Below, in pieces: positions 18,835 to 30,402 of a stretch of DNA of 64,000 nt. The notes beneath the pieces are model-generated. The model worked only from the letters and a program-made list of their open reading frames with translations, was not told the origin of the DNA and searched no databases. How positions within the stretch are numbered: the stretch's first letter is position 1; each line of letters begins with the position of its first letter. Made by a program: the position numbers and the translations under genes. The stretch is taken from positions 62,001 to 126,000 of the forward strand of contig NSJK01000005.1 in NCBI GenBank assembly GCA_002632325.1, read 5' to 3'. This DNA is from Lysobacterales bacterium. Lineage in GTDB: Bacteria; Pseudomonadota; Gammaproteobacteria; Xanthomonadales; Rhodanobacteraceae.

Positions 18835-19871
18835 TGAACACCTCCACGGGATTCCAGAATTTCGGTGACGATTGCGCCAATCTGACTGTCTTCCTTGAGG
18901 AAGCCGTCGTGGCCGTACAAGGAGTCGATCACGTGCAGGGTCGCGCTGCTGCCGCAGCGACGCTGCAGGTCGCAGATGTCGGCCAGCGGCACCACGCGAT
19001 CGGACGTGATTCCGACCAAGGTGACCGGCACCGCGATGCGTTCGGGCTCGACCGCATGCAGGTCGATCGATTCGGACAGGGACAGGTAGCGCTGGGCATC
19101 GAAACGCGCGGCGAAGCGCTCGCCCGCCGCGCGCAGCCACGGCTCCTCGGCAAACTGGAAGCGGCCATCCTCGAACACCGGCGCGTCGCTGCAGCGCTCG
19201 GCGAACTCGCGATCGCTGCGGTAAGTCGTCATCGCCAACCGGCGCGCCAGCGCCAGACCGGCGCCGGTATCGCCATTGCGCGCGCCCAGACGCACGATGT
19301 CGCGCTGGATGTTGCGCAGGGCGACACTCAGCGGATGCGCGCGATGCGCACCGGCGATCGCGCACAAGCGCGCCAGCCGCGTCGGGAACCGGGCCGCAAA
19401 GGCCAATCCGACCATCGCGCCGTAGGACGCACCGATGAAGGCATGCGCCTGCGCAATACCCAGACCATCGAGCACGCCAGCGATCGCGGCGGCCTGATCG
19501 GCGGTGTCGATCGCGCGCGCACCTTCGAGATCGCTCTGGCTGAGCCAGTCGATGCTCAGCACGCGCCAGCGATTGGTGTCGATCGCGCGACCCGCGCCGG
19601 CGATGCCATGCCACCAACCTTCGTGCGCTGCGCTCGGCAAGGCATTGCGATCGGCGGAAATGCCGCCCTGGACGATGATGACCGGTGCGCCAGCGGCGCC
19701 TTCGAGGCGCCAGCGCACGCGTGCTCCGCGAATGCCCTCGGCATGCGCCGGCACGAAGCGGACCCGGGTTTCGCCACTGCGGCGTTCCAGCCGCGGCGCG
19801 CTGGCAACGGCCTCGAACTGCTGCTGCGGCAGCGTGGCGGCGGTGTCGAGCGGGCTGGATTGAAGGGTCAT
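18831..19871 (-). CDS. metX: Homoserine O-acyltransferase, MetX type
   Basis: 346 residues, alpha/beta-hydrolase fold. The nucleophile Ser is in FIGASYGAMVGLAFA (about 148) and the C-terminal His in YGHDGFLKEDSQIG (about 330). The family activates homoserine for methionine synthesis. Xanthomonadal members are reported to use succinyl-CoA despite the MetX fold, so acetyl versus succinyl specificity is left open. First gene of the metX-metB-hom operon. Its Shine-Dalgarno GGAG lies in a hairpin downstream of a SAM-I riboswitch, so translation is probably repressed by S-adenosylmethionine. Confidence 0.92.
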   Translation of the reverse strand: MTLQSSPLDTAATLPQQQFEAVASAPRLERRSGETRVRFVPAHAEGIRGARVRWRLEGAAGAPVIIVQGGISADRNALPSAAHEGWWHGIAGAGRAIDTNRWRVLSIDWLSQSDLEGARAIDTADQAAAIAGVLDGLGIAQAHAFIGASYGAMVGLAFAARFPTRLARLCAIAGAHRAHPLSVALRNIQRDIVRLGARNGDTGAGLALARRLAMTTYRSDREFAERCSDAPVFEDGRFQFAEEPWLRAAGERFAARFDAQRYLSLSESIDLHAVEPERIAVPVTLVGITSDRVVPLADICDLQRRCGSSATLHVIDSLYGHDGFLKEDSQIGAIVTEILESRGGVQ

Positions 19872-19876
19872 CGCTT

Positions 19877-19908
19877 GGCTCCGGTCGTGCTCATCGCCCG
19901 CGGGAGCC
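19877..19908 (-). promoter_or_regulatory. Shine-Dalgarno-sequestering hairpin of metX (riboswitch expression platform)
   Basis: On the minus strand GGCTCC (19908-19903) is complementary to GGAGCC (19882-19877), which contains the metX ribosome binding site 5 nt before the ATG. The 20-nt loop holds CGATGAGC (19896-19889), which is also fully complementary to GCTCATCG at the 5' side of the aptamer's P1 helix (20070-20063). This offers two exclusive structures: P1 plus SD hairpin, or P1-strand pairing with the loop. The pairing is read from sequence; the switching model is inference. Confidence 0.6.
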
Positions 19909-19951
19909 GGGATTGCGTCGCACGCCCGTGCCGGGCACGGGTCGTGTGCGA

Positions 19952-20070
19952 CTCATCTCTCGGACGAACGCCCAATTGCGTTCCCGTGGGATTTGGCACC
20001 ATGGCAGCACTTGCGTGTTGCTGGTTGCCCCGGCGTCAAAGGGCCTGTCCCTCAGCCGGTCTCGATGAGC
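19952..20070 (-). ncRNA. SAM-I (S-box) riboswitch aptamer upstream of metX
   Basis: Read on the minus strand, the element matches the S-box consensus in order. P1 5' strand GCTCATCGAGA is followed by GCTGAGGGACAGGCCC (P2 and kink-turn region), then GGGGCAACC, then ATGGTGCCAAATCCCACGG (P3/J3-4 core with the conserved GGTGC-AAATCC), then a P4 hairpin, then the P1 3' strand GAGAGATGAG. About 119 nt. It senses S-adenosylmethionine and controls metX-metB-hom. A strong GC hairpin (GTCGCAC...GTGCGAC) follows directly at 19952-19917 without a U tract, so control is probably translational. Confidence 0.93.
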
Positions 20071-20079
20071 AATGCGCGC

Positions 20080-20108
20080 ACTCTACCGATGCATTTGCTC
20101 ATCGTCAA
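20080..20108 (-). promoter_or_regulatory. Sigma-70-type promoter of the metX-metB-hom operon
   Basis: On the minus strand TTGACG (20108-20103) and TAGAGT (20085-20080) are separated by exactly 17 nt, giving 5/6 and 4/6 matches to consensus. The expected transcription start near 20073 is only about 3 nt before the first P1 base of the riboswitch, which fits a riboswitch leader. Confidence 0.65.
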
Positions 20109-20281
20109 TGGAAATATAGACTTCCAGACGGCCATATAACCTTTGTTTATGTTTTCGACCCCGTCGCGGCCGTCCGCAAGGGCCACGAAGCTGTCTCGAA
20201 GGGCGTTGGCAGTCACCAAACAGGCCGCCGGCCGCGCCGCCGTATACTGCGCGGCACCGCTACGGAACTGGGGACTGCACC

Positions 20282-21676
20282 ATGGCCTGGGTACGTTCGA
20301 TCGCATTGGCCTGCAGCTTGACCGGAGCTCTTGGCTGCGGCAGTGCCGCGCAAGCGGAAAGCACGGCTCAGCTGCTGCCGGCAACGATGCAGATGCTGCG
20401 CCATGCAATCGCCATCCCGACCATCGAGGGCAGGGGCAAGGTCGCCGAACTTTCCCGCTATCTCGCCGACCAGCTCGAATCGGCCGGCTTTGCCAAAACC
20501 GACATCGAGATCATCCCGGTCAGCGAAACCGCTGCGCTGGTGGTGCGCTACCGCGGCAAAGGCAAGGAATTGCCGATCCTGATCTCGGGGCACATGGACG
20601 TGGTCGCCGCCAATCCGGCCGATTGGCAGCGTGATCCATTCACCCTGGTCGAGGAAGACGGCTATCTGTACGGACGCGGCGTCGCCGACATGAAGACCAA
20701 CCTGGTCACTCTGGTGGCGACCTTCATGCGGCTCAAACGCGAGGGTTTCGTGCCGCGGCAGGACTTGATCCTGCTGTTTTCGGGTGACGAGGAAACGCAG
20801 ATGGCTTCGACCCGCGAGCTCGCGCGTCGCTTTCATCAAGCGCGTTTCCTGCTCAATGCCGATGCCGGCGGCGGCACGCTCGATGCGAGCGGCAAGCCGG
20901 TCGGCTACGAGATCCAGGCCGCCGAAAAGAGCTATGCCGATTTCGAACTCGCTGTGAGCTCGGCCGGCGGTCATTCCAGCGAGCCAGATCCCGCACACAA
21001 TGCGATCTATCACCTCGCCCGCGCGCTCGATGCCATTGCCGCCTACCAGTTTCCGGTGCAGCACAACGACATCACGCTGGCCTCGCTCAAGGCCTTGGGC
21101 AGCCATGCTCAGGGGCCACTGGCGCAGGCGATGCGCGATTTCGCCGCCAAGCCCGACGACGCCAAGGCCGCCGCGGTGATCTCGGCCGACCCGGCCTATG
21201 TCGGCCAGATCCGTACCACCTGCATCGCCACCATGCTCGAAGGCGGCCATGCGCTCAACGCGCTGCCGCAGCGTGCCAGCGCCAACATCAATTGCCGCAT
21301 CTTTCCCGGCCATGGTGTCGCCGCGGTCAAGCACACGCTGGAGCAGGTCATTGGCGATTCCAGCGTGACCATCACGGTGCGCCCACCGCCTCCGGTGGAA
21401 AGTCCTGCCTCGCCGCTGCGCGCCGATGTCCTCGCGGCGGTCACCGCGGCGATCCACGCGCGCTTCCCCGGTGTGGACGTGGTGCCGGGCATGTCCGCGG
21501 GCGCGACCGACAGCATGTACTTCCGCGTCGCCGGCGTGCCGAGCTTTGGCGTGAGCCCCAACTTCGCCAGACCCAACGACACCTTTGCGCACGGGCTCAA
21601 TGAGCGTCTGCCGACCGCCGAGGTGCCGGCTGCACTCGATTATTGGCACCGTTTGTTGACCCGGCTGGGACGGTAG
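20282..21676 (+). CDS. Secreted M20-family metallopeptidase
   Basis: 464 residues with a signal peptide, probable cut after AAQA near residue 25. Metal and catalytic motifs of M20 are present: GHMDVV (His and Asp, about 103), GRGVADMK (bridging Asp, about 138), the catalytic and metal Glu pair in SGDEET (about 170), LNADAGGG, and the terminal His in FAHGLNE (about 438). The family contains carboxypeptidases, dipeptidases and N-acyl-amino-acid hydrolases; the substrate is not clear. It is probably periplasmic. It starts divergently from the met operon. Confidence 0.88.
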   Translation: MAWVRSIALACSLTGALGCGSAAQAESTAQLLPATMQMLRHAIAIPTIEGRGKVAELSRYLADQLESAGFAKTDIEIIPVSETAALVVRYRGKGKELPILISGHMDVVAANPADWQRDPFTLVEEDGYLYGRGVADMKTNLVTLVATFMRLKREGFVPRQDLILLFSGDEETQMASTRELARRFHQARFLLNADAGGGTLDASGKPVGYEIQAAEKSYADFELAVSSAGGHSSEPDPAHNAIYHLARALDAIAAYQFPVQHNDITLASLKALGSHAQGPLAQAMRDFAAKPDDAKAAAVISADPAYVGQIRTTCIATMLEGGHALNALPQRASANINCRIFPGHGVAAVKHTLEQVIGDSSVTITVRPPPPVESPASPLRADVLAAVTAAIHARFPGVDVVPGMSAGATDSMYFRVAGVPSFGVSPNFARPNDTFAHGLNERLPTAEVPAALDYWHRLLTRLGR

Positions 21677-21724
21677 CGCCCGCGCAGACGCTACAATGCG
21701 CGGTTTGCCACCCTGCCCCGCCCC

Positions 21725-23332
21725 ATGTCCGACCACTCCAGCCAGACCGCGCGCCGGCGCACCTTCGCGATCATTTCGCATCCCGACGCGGGCAAGACCA
21801 CATTGACCGAAAAGCTGTTGCTGTTCGGCGGCGCCATCCAGATGGCCGGCAGCGTCAAGGGCCGCAAGGCCGCGCGTCACGCGACCTCCGACTGGATGGC
21901 GCTGGAGAAGGAGCGCGGCATCTCGGTGACCAGCTCGGTAATGCAGTTCCCCTACGAGGGCAAGATCGTCAACCTGCTCGACACACCCGGCCACGCCGAT
22001 TTCGGCGAGGACACCTACCGCGTGCTCACAGCGGTCGATTCGGCGCTGATGGTGATCGACTGCGCCAAGGGCGTGGAGGAGCGCACGATCAAGCTGATGG
22101 ACGTGTGCCGCCTGCGCGACACGCCGATCATGAGCTTCATCAACAAGCTCGACCGCGAGGGTCGTGCGCCGATCGAACTGCTCGATGAAGTCGAGTCGGT
22201 TCTGAAGATTCCCTGCGCACCCATCACCTGGCCGATCGGCATGGGCTCGCGCCTCAAGGGCGTGTATCACCTGTTGCTCGACGAGGTGCACCTGTTCGAG
22301 CCGGGGCGCAATTTCAGCCGTCAGGATTCGACGATCTTCAAGGGTCTCGACGATCCGCAGCTGGCCACGCGCATCGGCGCGGAAGCTCTGACCGAACTGC
22401 GCGAGGAACTGGAACTCGTGCGCGGCGCCTCGCACGCCTTCGACCAGGACGAATACCTCGCCGGCCGACTCACGCCGGTGTTCTTCGGCTCGGCGGTCAA
22501 CAACTTCGGCGTGCAACTGCTGCTGGATTTCTTCGTCGAACACGCCCCCGCGCCGCGCAGCCGCGCGACCACCACGCGACAGGTCGAACCGACCGAGGAA
22601 AAATTCAGCGGTTTCGTATTCAAGATCCAGGCCAACATGGACCCGGCGCACCGTGACCGCGTCGCCTTCCTGCGCGTCTGCAGTGGCCGCTACGATGCCG
22701 GCATGAAGATGCTGCACGTGCGCAGCGGCAAGGACATGCGCATCGCCAATGCGCTCACCTTCATGGCCTCCGATCGCGAGATCGTCGATACCGCCTGGCC
22801 CGGTGACGTGATCGGCCTGCACAACCACGGCACGATCTCGATCGGTGACACCTTCACCGATGGCGAGGTGCTGTCCTTCACCGGCATTCCGAACTTCGCG
22901 CCCGAGCTGTTCCGCCGTGCGCGGCTCAAGGATCCGCTCAAGATGAAGGCGCTGCAGAAGGGGTTGGCGCAGTTGTCGGAAGAAGGCGCGACGCAGTTCT
23001 TCCGCCCGTTGATGTCCAACGATCTCATCCTCGGTGCGGTCGGCGTGCTGCAGTTCGACGTGGTCGCCTACCGGCTCAAGGACGAATACGGCGTGGAAGC
23101 GGTGTTCGAGAACGTCGCCGTCACCACCGCGCGCTGGGTGCATTGCGAGGATGCGAAAAAGCTCGAGGAGTTCCGCGAAAAGAACGCCAGCCATCTCGCG
23201 ATCGACGCCGCGGGCGAGCTGGTCTATCTCGCGCCCACCCGCGTCAACCTGCAACTGACCCAGGAGCGCTCGACAGGCGTGCGATTCTCGGCCACGCGCG
23301 AGCATGCCAGCACCACGCTCGGCGCCGAATAG
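21725..23332 (+). CDS. prfC: Peptide chain release factor 3
   Basis: 535 residues, the normal RF3 length. This translational GTPase recycles RF1/RF2 from the ribosome. Visible motifs: G1 [15 protein letters not shown] (about 17-32), the RF3-specific [28 protein letters not shown] switch region (G2), G3 [14 protein letters not shown] (about 88), G4 NKLDR (about 140), and the C-terminal [18 protein letters not shown]. Start and stop agree with the family. Confidence 0.97.
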   Translation: MSDHSSQTARRRTFAIISHPDAGKTTLTEKLLLFGGAIQMAGSVKGRKAARHATSDWMALEKERGISVTSSVMQFPYEGKIVNLLDTPGHADFGEDTYRVLTAVDSALMVIDCAKGVEERTIKLMDVCRLRDTPIMSFINKLDREGRAPIELLDEVESVLKIPCAPITWPIGMGSRLKGVYHLLLDEVHLFEPGRNFSRQDSTIFKGLDDPQLATRIGAEALTELREELELVRGASHAFDQDEYLAGRLTPVFFGSAVNNFGVQLLLDFFVEHAPAPRSRATTTRQVEPTEEKFSGFVFKIQANMDPAHRDRVAFLRVCSGRYDAGMKMLHVRSGKDMRIANALTFMASDREIVDTAWPGDVIGLHNHGTISIGDTFTDGEVLSFTGIPNFAPELFRRARLKDPLKMKALQKGLAQLSEEGATQFFRPLMSNDLILGAVGVLQFDVVAYRLKDEYGVEAVFENVAVTTARWVHCEDAKKLEEFREKNASHLAIDAAGELVYLAPTRVNLQLTQERSTGVRFSATREHASTTLGAE

Positions 23333-23640
23333 TCCGTCCCGTTTCGCAATGGCGGCCGCGGACTCCTTCGCGCCCGCCGTGACCGCTTCAGCATCACAGA
23401 CTGCGCCGCGGCGCCGGTACTGTCTTGTTCCGATTGAGTGCAGCCGATTCCTTCTGGCACGCTCAGGGTTTATCGTGCGCGCAGGCTCCGACATCCTTCG
23501 ATTGCACGAGTACTTGACGAAGCGCGCCCCTGCCGCTCCTTCCATTTGTTTGGCGCGCTGGATCGAGATTGATGCGGCACAAGCCGTTCGGCCTGACGGC
23601 TCACCGCAGCTCGTGCGCACACTGTCTCTGGAGGCTCATT
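23333..23640. other. Intergenic gap with no gene seen
   Basis: 308 bp between prfC and the YdeI-like gene. Short open frames occur but none has a ribosome site, family resemblance, or matching codon use. The only functional element I can support is the GGAGG ribosome site at its 3' edge that fixes the GTG start at 23641. Confidence 0.5.
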
Positions 23641-24189
23641 GTGGCAAAGTCGGACTCGATCAGCTTCGAAGCAAAGGTCTTGCGTCCGGCGCAGCGAGGC
23701 AAGGACGACTCGTGGGCGTTTCTCGTCTTGCCAAGGCAAGCAAGCGCGCTCTTGCCCAGGCGCGGCAGAACCTCGGTGGTCGGCACCATCAATGGCCACC
23801 CGTTCCAGGCCACGCTTGAACCGGATGGCCAACTGAGCCACTGGCTTCGCGTGGACAAGCCATTGCGAAAAGCTGCAGGCATCGAGTTCGGGGACGTGAT
23901 CAAGCTGCAGGTGTCTCGCGCGAAATCCGAGTTCGAACCGACCGTTCCGGATGATCTGCGCAATGCCATTGCGGCGTGCCCCCAAGCCACGCGCATGTGG
24001 GAATCCACGACAACCATTGCGCGCATCGACTGGGTTCATTGGGTCGAATCCGCGAAGCAGGCGGCGACACGAAGGTCTCGTGTGGACAGTGCCCGCAAGA
24101 TGCTCGCCAGCGGCAAGCAGCGCGTGTGTTGCTTCGATCAATCCGGCTACTACAGCAAGAGCTTCCGTTCACCCGAGGCCGAACAGTAG
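23641..24189 (+). CDS. DUF1905 / YdeI-OmdA-like protein
   Basis: 182 residues. The N-terminal half (about 1-95) fits DUF1905: a small beta-barrel with SISFEAKVLRP, DDSWAFLVLPRQASALLPRRGRTSVVGTING and WLRVDKPLRKAAGIEFGDVIKLQV. The C-terminal half (PDDLRNAIAACPQATRMWESTTTIARIDWVHWVESAKQAATRRSRV) matches the YdeI/OmpD-associated, bacteriocin-protection-like domain. The molecular role is unknown. The GTG start at 23641 is chosen for the GGAGG six bases upstream. Confidence 0.8.
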   Translation: MAKSDSISFEAKVLRPAQRGKDDSWAFLVLPRQASALLPRRGRTSVVGTINGHPFQATLEPDGQLSHWLRVDKPLRKAAGIEFGDVIKLQVSRAKSEFEPTVPDDLRNAIAACPQATRMWESTTTIARIDWVHWVESAKQAATRRSRVDSARKMLASGKQRVCCFDQSGYYSKSFRSPEAEQ

Positions 24190-24235
24190 CCTCTCGCTTC
24201 AGCAGCCGCACTGCCCCGACGAGGCCGCGGAAACG

Positions 24236-24262
24236 AAAAAGGGCGCCAACGGCGCCCTTTTT
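24236..24262. terminator. Bidirectional intrinsic terminator
   Basis: AAAAAGGGCGCC / GGCGCCCTTTTT, a perfect 12-bp inverted repeat with a 3-nt loop. It provides a T run on both strands, between the convergent YdeI-like gene and gcvH. Confidence 0.9.
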
Positions 24263-24284
24263 CTTGTCCTGTGGATCAGCAAAC

Positions 24285-24683
24285 TCAGGACTCGTCTTCC
24301 TCGAGCTGCTCGGCATAGGCATCGGGGTCGAGCAATTCGTCGAGGTCCTCGGCGAGGTTGTCAGGCTTGACCACGTACAACCAGCCGTCGCCGTAGGCAT
24401 CTTCGTTGATCGTCTCGGGCTTGTCGGTGAGCGCCTCATTGACCGCCACGACTTCGCCCGATACCGGCGCGTAGACATCGGACGCTGCCTTGACCGACTC
24501 GACCACTGCGCAGGCATTGCCCGCCTTGACGGTATCGCCGACGCTCGGCAACTCGACATAGACGAGGTCACCGAGCAAGCCTTGTGCATGATCGGAGATG
24601 CCGACCGTGACCGTGCCCTTGTCTTCGACCCGCGCCCACTCGTGGGACTTCATGAATTTCAGATCGCCGGGAATCTCTTGCAT
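24285..24683 (-). CDS. gcvH: Glycine cleavage system H protein
   Basis: 132 residues, normal length. It carries the lipoyl arm that shuttles aminomethyl groups between the P, T and L proteins. The lipoylated lysine is K65 in [19 protein letters not shown]-terminal [33 protein letters not shown] and C-terminal [10 protein letters not shown] are typical. It lies 87 nt downstream of gcvT in the same direction. gcvP is not in the window. Confidence 0.97.
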   Translation of the reverse strand: MQEIPGDLKFMKSHEWARVEDKGTVTVGISDHAQGLLGDLVYVELPSVGDTVKAGNACAVVESVKAASDVYAPVSGEVVAVNEALTDKPETINEDAYGDGWLYVVKPDNLAEDLDELLDPDAYAEQLEEDES

Positions 24684-24770
24684 GACACGGTCCTGATGGT
24701 TGGTTGATTGAAACCGGACGCACGAACAGGTGCGATTCTACATCGCCTTGGCGAAACGCCAAGTCGGGGT

Positions 24771-25856
<1,086 letters not shown>

Positions 25857-25889
25857 GGTCGCGGCGGCCTCGCGGAAAGGGAGTCGCGC

Positions 25890-25918
25890 ATTATCGCGGG
25901 ATGACGCGTACTTGTCTT
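25890..25918 (-). promoter_or_regulatory. Candidate sigma-70 promoter of gcvT-gcvH
   Basis: On the minus strand AAGACA (25918-25913) and GATAAT (25895-25890) are spaced by 17 nt, 34 nt before the gcvT ATG. The -10 matches 5/6. I saw no glycine-riboswitch consensus in this short leader. Confidence 0.55.
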
Positions 25919-25943
25919 GTCCGCTGCGTGCGCGCGGACGCGG

Positions 25944-25968
25944 AAAACTGCCGGCTTCGACCCGGCAG
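25944..25968 (-). terminator. Intrinsic terminator after nfeD
   Basis: On the minus strand CTGCCGG, 7-nt loop, CCGGCAG, then TTTT. It begins 9 nt after the nfeD stop and separates the SPFH-NfeD operon from gcvT. Confidence 0.8.
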
Positions 25969-25976
25969 TGTCGTGC

Positions 25977-26420
25977 TCAGGCGATCGCGCGCACCGTGAA
26001 GGTGGTGCCATTGACCGCCACCACCTCGACTTCGCTGCCGACCGGCAGGTCGGGGCCTTCGGCGAGCCACTCGCCATCACCGACCGCCACCTTGCCGCGG
26101 CCATTGACGATGGCTTCGCAGACCAGCACGCGCCTGCCGACCATGCGCTGGCCGCGTCGATTGAGCAGCGGCTGGTCGTTGCGGAGTTCGGCCAGCGGCC
26201 GCAGATACTTCCAGTAGCCATAGCAGGTGCCGATTGCGAGCACGCCGAACAGCACCGCCTGCACCAGTGCCGTCAGCTCGGGAAACACCAGAGTCACCAG
26301 GCCCATGAGCGCGGCGGCGATGCCGATCCAGAGCAGGAAGTAACCGGGCGCGAGCATTTCCGCACCGACCAGCACCAGCGCCAGCAGCCACCAACCGTAA
26401 TGGTCAAGAAATTCGTTCAT
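25977..26420 (-). CDS. NfeD family membrane protein
   Basis: 147 residues. The N-terminus has about three membrane segments (WWLLALVLVGAEMLAPGYFLLWIGIAAALMG and AVLFGVLAIGTCYGYW). The C-terminal part is the OB-fold NfeD domain (LLNRRGQRMVGRRVLVCEAIVNGRGKVAVGDGEW). Short NfeD proteins of this type are partners of SPFH/stomatin proteins in the membrane. It is encoded 38 nt downstream of the SPFH gene, so the two are an operon. Confidence 0.88.
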   Translation of the reverse strand: MNEFLDHYGWWLLALVLVGAEMLAPGYFLLWIGIAAALMGLVTLVFPELTALVQAVLFGVLAIGTCYGYWKYLRPLAELRNDQPLLNRRGQRMVGRRVLVCEAIVNGRGKVAVGDGEWLAEGPDLPVGSEVEVVAVNGTTFTVRAIA

Positions 26421-26458
26421 GCATCGCCTCGCTCGATCGACTCATCGCTCATCCTGCA

Positions 26459-27418
26459 TCAGCGCGGCGGCAATGGCGGCGTGCGCGGCTGCGCGGAACG
26501 CGCTTCGCCCTGCTTGTCGAGCGCGTTCTTGGCCAGTTCGGCGATGCCTGCCATCGAACCGATGATGCCACTCGCCTCGATCGGCAGCAGCAGCATCTTC
26601 TGGTTGGGCGAACCCGCCATGGCCTTGAGCGCCTCGACGTATTTGTTGGCGACGAAGTAGTTGAGCGCATTGACATCACCGCCCGCGATCGCGGTGGAGA
26701 CGACTTCGGTCGCCTTCGCTTCGGCCTGAGCCAGACGCTCGCGCGCCTCGGCTTCACGGAAAGCCGCTTCCTTCTGACCTTCGGCGGCAAGGATTGCCGA
26801 TTGCTTCTCGCCGTCGGCCTTGAGAATCGCCGCCTGACGCAGACCTTCGGCCTCGAGAATGTTGGCGCGCTTCTCGCGCTCGGCCTTCATCTGACGCGCC
26901 ATCGAATCGACCAGGTCACGCGGCGGCTGGATGTCCTTGAGCTCGATGCGCGTGACCTTGAGACCCCACGGATGGGTTGCCTCGTCGACCACCTTGAGCA
27001 GGGCGGCGTTGATCTGGTCGCGCTTGGACAGGGATTCGTCCAGATCGAGACCGCCGAGCACGGTACGGATATTGGTCATCACCAGATTGATGACAGCCAC
27101 TTCGAGATTGGCAACCTCGTAGGCCGCGCGCGCTGCATCGAGCACCTGATAGAACACCACCCCATCCACGCGCACCACCGCATTGTCCTTGGTGATGACG
27201 TCCTGCGACGGCACTTCGAGCACCTGTTCCATCATGTTCATCTTGCGGCCGACGTTCTGCATCACGGGAATGAGCAGATGGAATCCGGGCGTCAGCGTAT
27301 GCGTGTACTTGCCCCAGCGTTCCACCGTCCACTCATAGCCCTGCGGCACGATGCGCACCAGCTTGGTGACCAGCACGATGGCAAAGATGAAGACGACAAT
27401 TGCGACAAATCCACCCAC
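26459..27418 (-). CDS. SPFH-domain stomatin/paraslipin-like protein (QmcA type)
   Basis: 319 residues. One N-terminal membrane anchor (VAIVVFIFAIVLVTKLVRIV) is followed by the SPFH/Band 7 domain (about 30-190; VPQGYEWTVERWGKYTHTLTPGFHLLIP, IKDIQPP-like motif) and a long charged coiled coil (about 185-245, REKRANILEAEGLRQ...). These proteins form membrane cages and act with an NfeD partner and FtsH-type proteolysis. The start is GTG at 27418 (GAGAG upstream). A TATACT -10-like box lies at 27454-27449. Confidence 0.93.
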   Translation of the reverse strand: MGGFVAIVVFIFAIVLVTKLVRIVPQGYEWTVERWGKYTHTLTPGFHLLIPVMQNVGRKMNMMEQVLEVPSQDVITKDNAVVRVDGVVFYQVLDAARAAYEVANLEVAVINLVMTNIRTVLGGLDLDESLSKRDQINAALLKVVDEATHPWGLKVTRIELKDIQPPRDLVDSMARQMKAEREKRANILEAEGLRQAAILKADGEKQSAILAAEGQKEAAFREAEARERLAQAEAKATEVVSTAIAGGDVNALNYFVANKYVEALKAMAGSPNQKMLLLPIEASGIIGSMAGIAELAKNALDKQGEARSAQPRTPPLPPR

Positions 27419-27502
27419 GGCGCTCTCCCGACCCGACGAATTGCGTCCAGTATAGACGGCATCCGGCGGGCAAGCGCACGGGAATCCGGCTCCCGCATTG
27501 GC

Positions 27503-28822
27503 TCAGGCCGACTGCAGCCGTGCAGGCAGGATCAGCACCACGCGCGCCCCGCCATCCGTGCGGTTGGCCAGATGCACGCGGCCACCATGGGCTTCGGCGA
27601 TTTCGCGCACCAGCGCAAGGCCCAGACCGGTTCCCGCGCGCTTGGTCGAGTAAAACGGCAACAAGGCCTGGGCAATCACGACTTCACTCATGCCGCTGCC
27701 ACGATCGGCGACTTCAATGCGCAGCTCATTGCCGATCGGGGTGACTGCAAGTTCCACCTGGTCCGGCGGGCTACCCGACTCATGCGCATTCTTGAGCAGG
27801 TTGATCAGGGCCTGCTCGATCTGCGCACGATCGAACCAGGCGGGTTCCGTTGGCGCCGAACCCTGCAGTTTGAATGGGTAGTGCTGCGCCAGTCCCGCGA
27901 GAAACGGCGGCCATTCGACGGCTTCGGCGCGTGGCGCGGGCAGCCGCGCGAATCGCGCATAACCCTGAATGAAACTCTCCAGATGCCGCGTGCGTTCCTC
28001 GACGGTATCGAACACGATCGCGAGCCGCGCGACATCGCCGCGTTGCGCGAGCTGGCGGCCGCTGTGCGCGAGCGAGCGGATCGGGCCGAGCGAGTTGTTG
28101 AGCTCGTGGCTGATCACGCGTATGACTTTCTTCCAGGTCACGACTTCCTGACGTGCAAGTTCACGCGTCAAGCGCTTGACCTGTAGCAGGCGATGCGCGC
28201 GCCCTTGCAACACGAAGCGCCGCGTGGAGACGTGAAAGGTTTCTTCTTCGCCATCCTGCTCGGCACTGAACAGGCCATCATCACCACTGAGCATCGCCTG
28301 CGCGAGCGATGCCGGCGCGGCCGCTGCCAATGCCTCAAGATCGAGGCCAAGCAGGCGCCGACCGTGATTGAGCAGATGACGGGCCGCGAGATTGGCGTAA
28401 ACGACCTTGTCGCGCGGATCGATCAGCACCAGCGCGGTCGGCGTGTTCTGCACCACGGTGTCGAGCAGCAGCTCACGCTGGAACAGGTGCTGTCGCTGTT
28501 CGCGCAGGACCTTGCCCAACTCATTGTGTGCTGCAACCAGATCCCCGACTTCATCGCGCCGGCGCGCCGCGATCGCGAAACTGAAGTCACCATCGCGAAA
28601 CGCGCTCACGCTCCCCGACAGCGCGCGAATCAGCGCGGCGACAGGACGCGCGAGGAATCGCGCCAGCGCGATCGCGGGCAGGATCAGCACGAGCACGGCG
28701 ACGCCCGCAGCGAGCCACGGCGAGCCACTGCGATGGGTCAGCCAGGCCGCGGTCAATGCCGAGATGAGACTCGCAAGCGCGAGCGCGGCGGCCAGTTTTC
28801 CTTCAAGCGAGAACAGGCGCAT
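27503..28822 (-). CDS. Membrane sensor histidine kinase (NtrB/NtrY-like)
   Basis: 439 residues. Two membrane segments at about 10-28 and 35-56 have almost no periplasmic loop, suggesting sensing in the membrane. HAMP-like and PAS regions follow (LLLDTVVQNTPTALVLIDPRDKVVYAN, about 115-140). The H-box is VISHELNNSLGPIRSL, with N-box NLLKNAHES, G1 ADRGSGM, and G2 GTGLGLALVREIAEAHGG. It is the likely partner of the NtrC-type regulator 113 nt upstream and last in the exporter cluster. ATG at 28822 chosen; TTG two codons earlier is in frame. Confidence 0.92.
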   Translation of the reverse strand: MRLFSLEGKLAAALALASLISALTAAWLTHRSGSPWLAAGVAVLVLILPAIALARFLARPVAALIRALSGSVSAFRDGDFSFAIAARRRDEVGDLVAAHNELGKVLREQRQHLFQRELLLDTVVQNTPTALVLIDPRDKVVYANLAARHLLNHGRRLLGLDLEALAAAAPASLAQAMLSGDDGLFSAEQDGEEETFHVSTRRFVLQGRAHRLLQVKRLTRELARQEVVTWKKVIRVISHELNNSLGPIRSLAHSGRQLAQRGDVARLAIVFDTVEERTRHLESFIQGYARFARLPAPRAEAVEWPPFLAGLAQHYPFKLQGSAPTEPAWFDRAQIEQALINLLKNAHESGSPPDQVELAVTPIGNELRIEVADRGSGMSEVVIAQALLPFYSTKRAGTGLGLALVREIAEAHGGRVHLANRTDGGARVVLILPARLQSA

Positions 28823-28935
28823 CGGCAAGTAATCCCGGCTCAGGGCAACCCTGATTGAACATCAAGATCGCAGGCCGGATCCACGCTGGCAACGTCCGGC
28901 GATGATCGAATCGGCCATCGGCTTGCCGGCCTCCC

Positions 28936-30285
<1,350 letters not shown>

Positions 30286-30402
30286 GGAATCATCGTCGGG
30301 TCGGGGTCGGCGCATCCCTGCATGGATGCAGCGATGCGCCGAAAGGTTGAAGAACTGGCTGCGCAGCGTGGCATGCGACGCAAGCCTGCGACAAGCGCGC
30401 AG

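Noticed and set aside
20213..23620. 1135-codon minus-strand open frame over the M20 peptidase and prfC
   Set aside because: It is antisense to two well-supported genes, has no recognisable domain, and its His/Arg/Glu-rich composition is the usual shadow of GC-rich coding sequence.
25857..25976. Glycine riboswitch upstream of gcvT
   Set aside because: The leader is only about 30 nt after the predicted promoter and lacks the conserved aptamer words.
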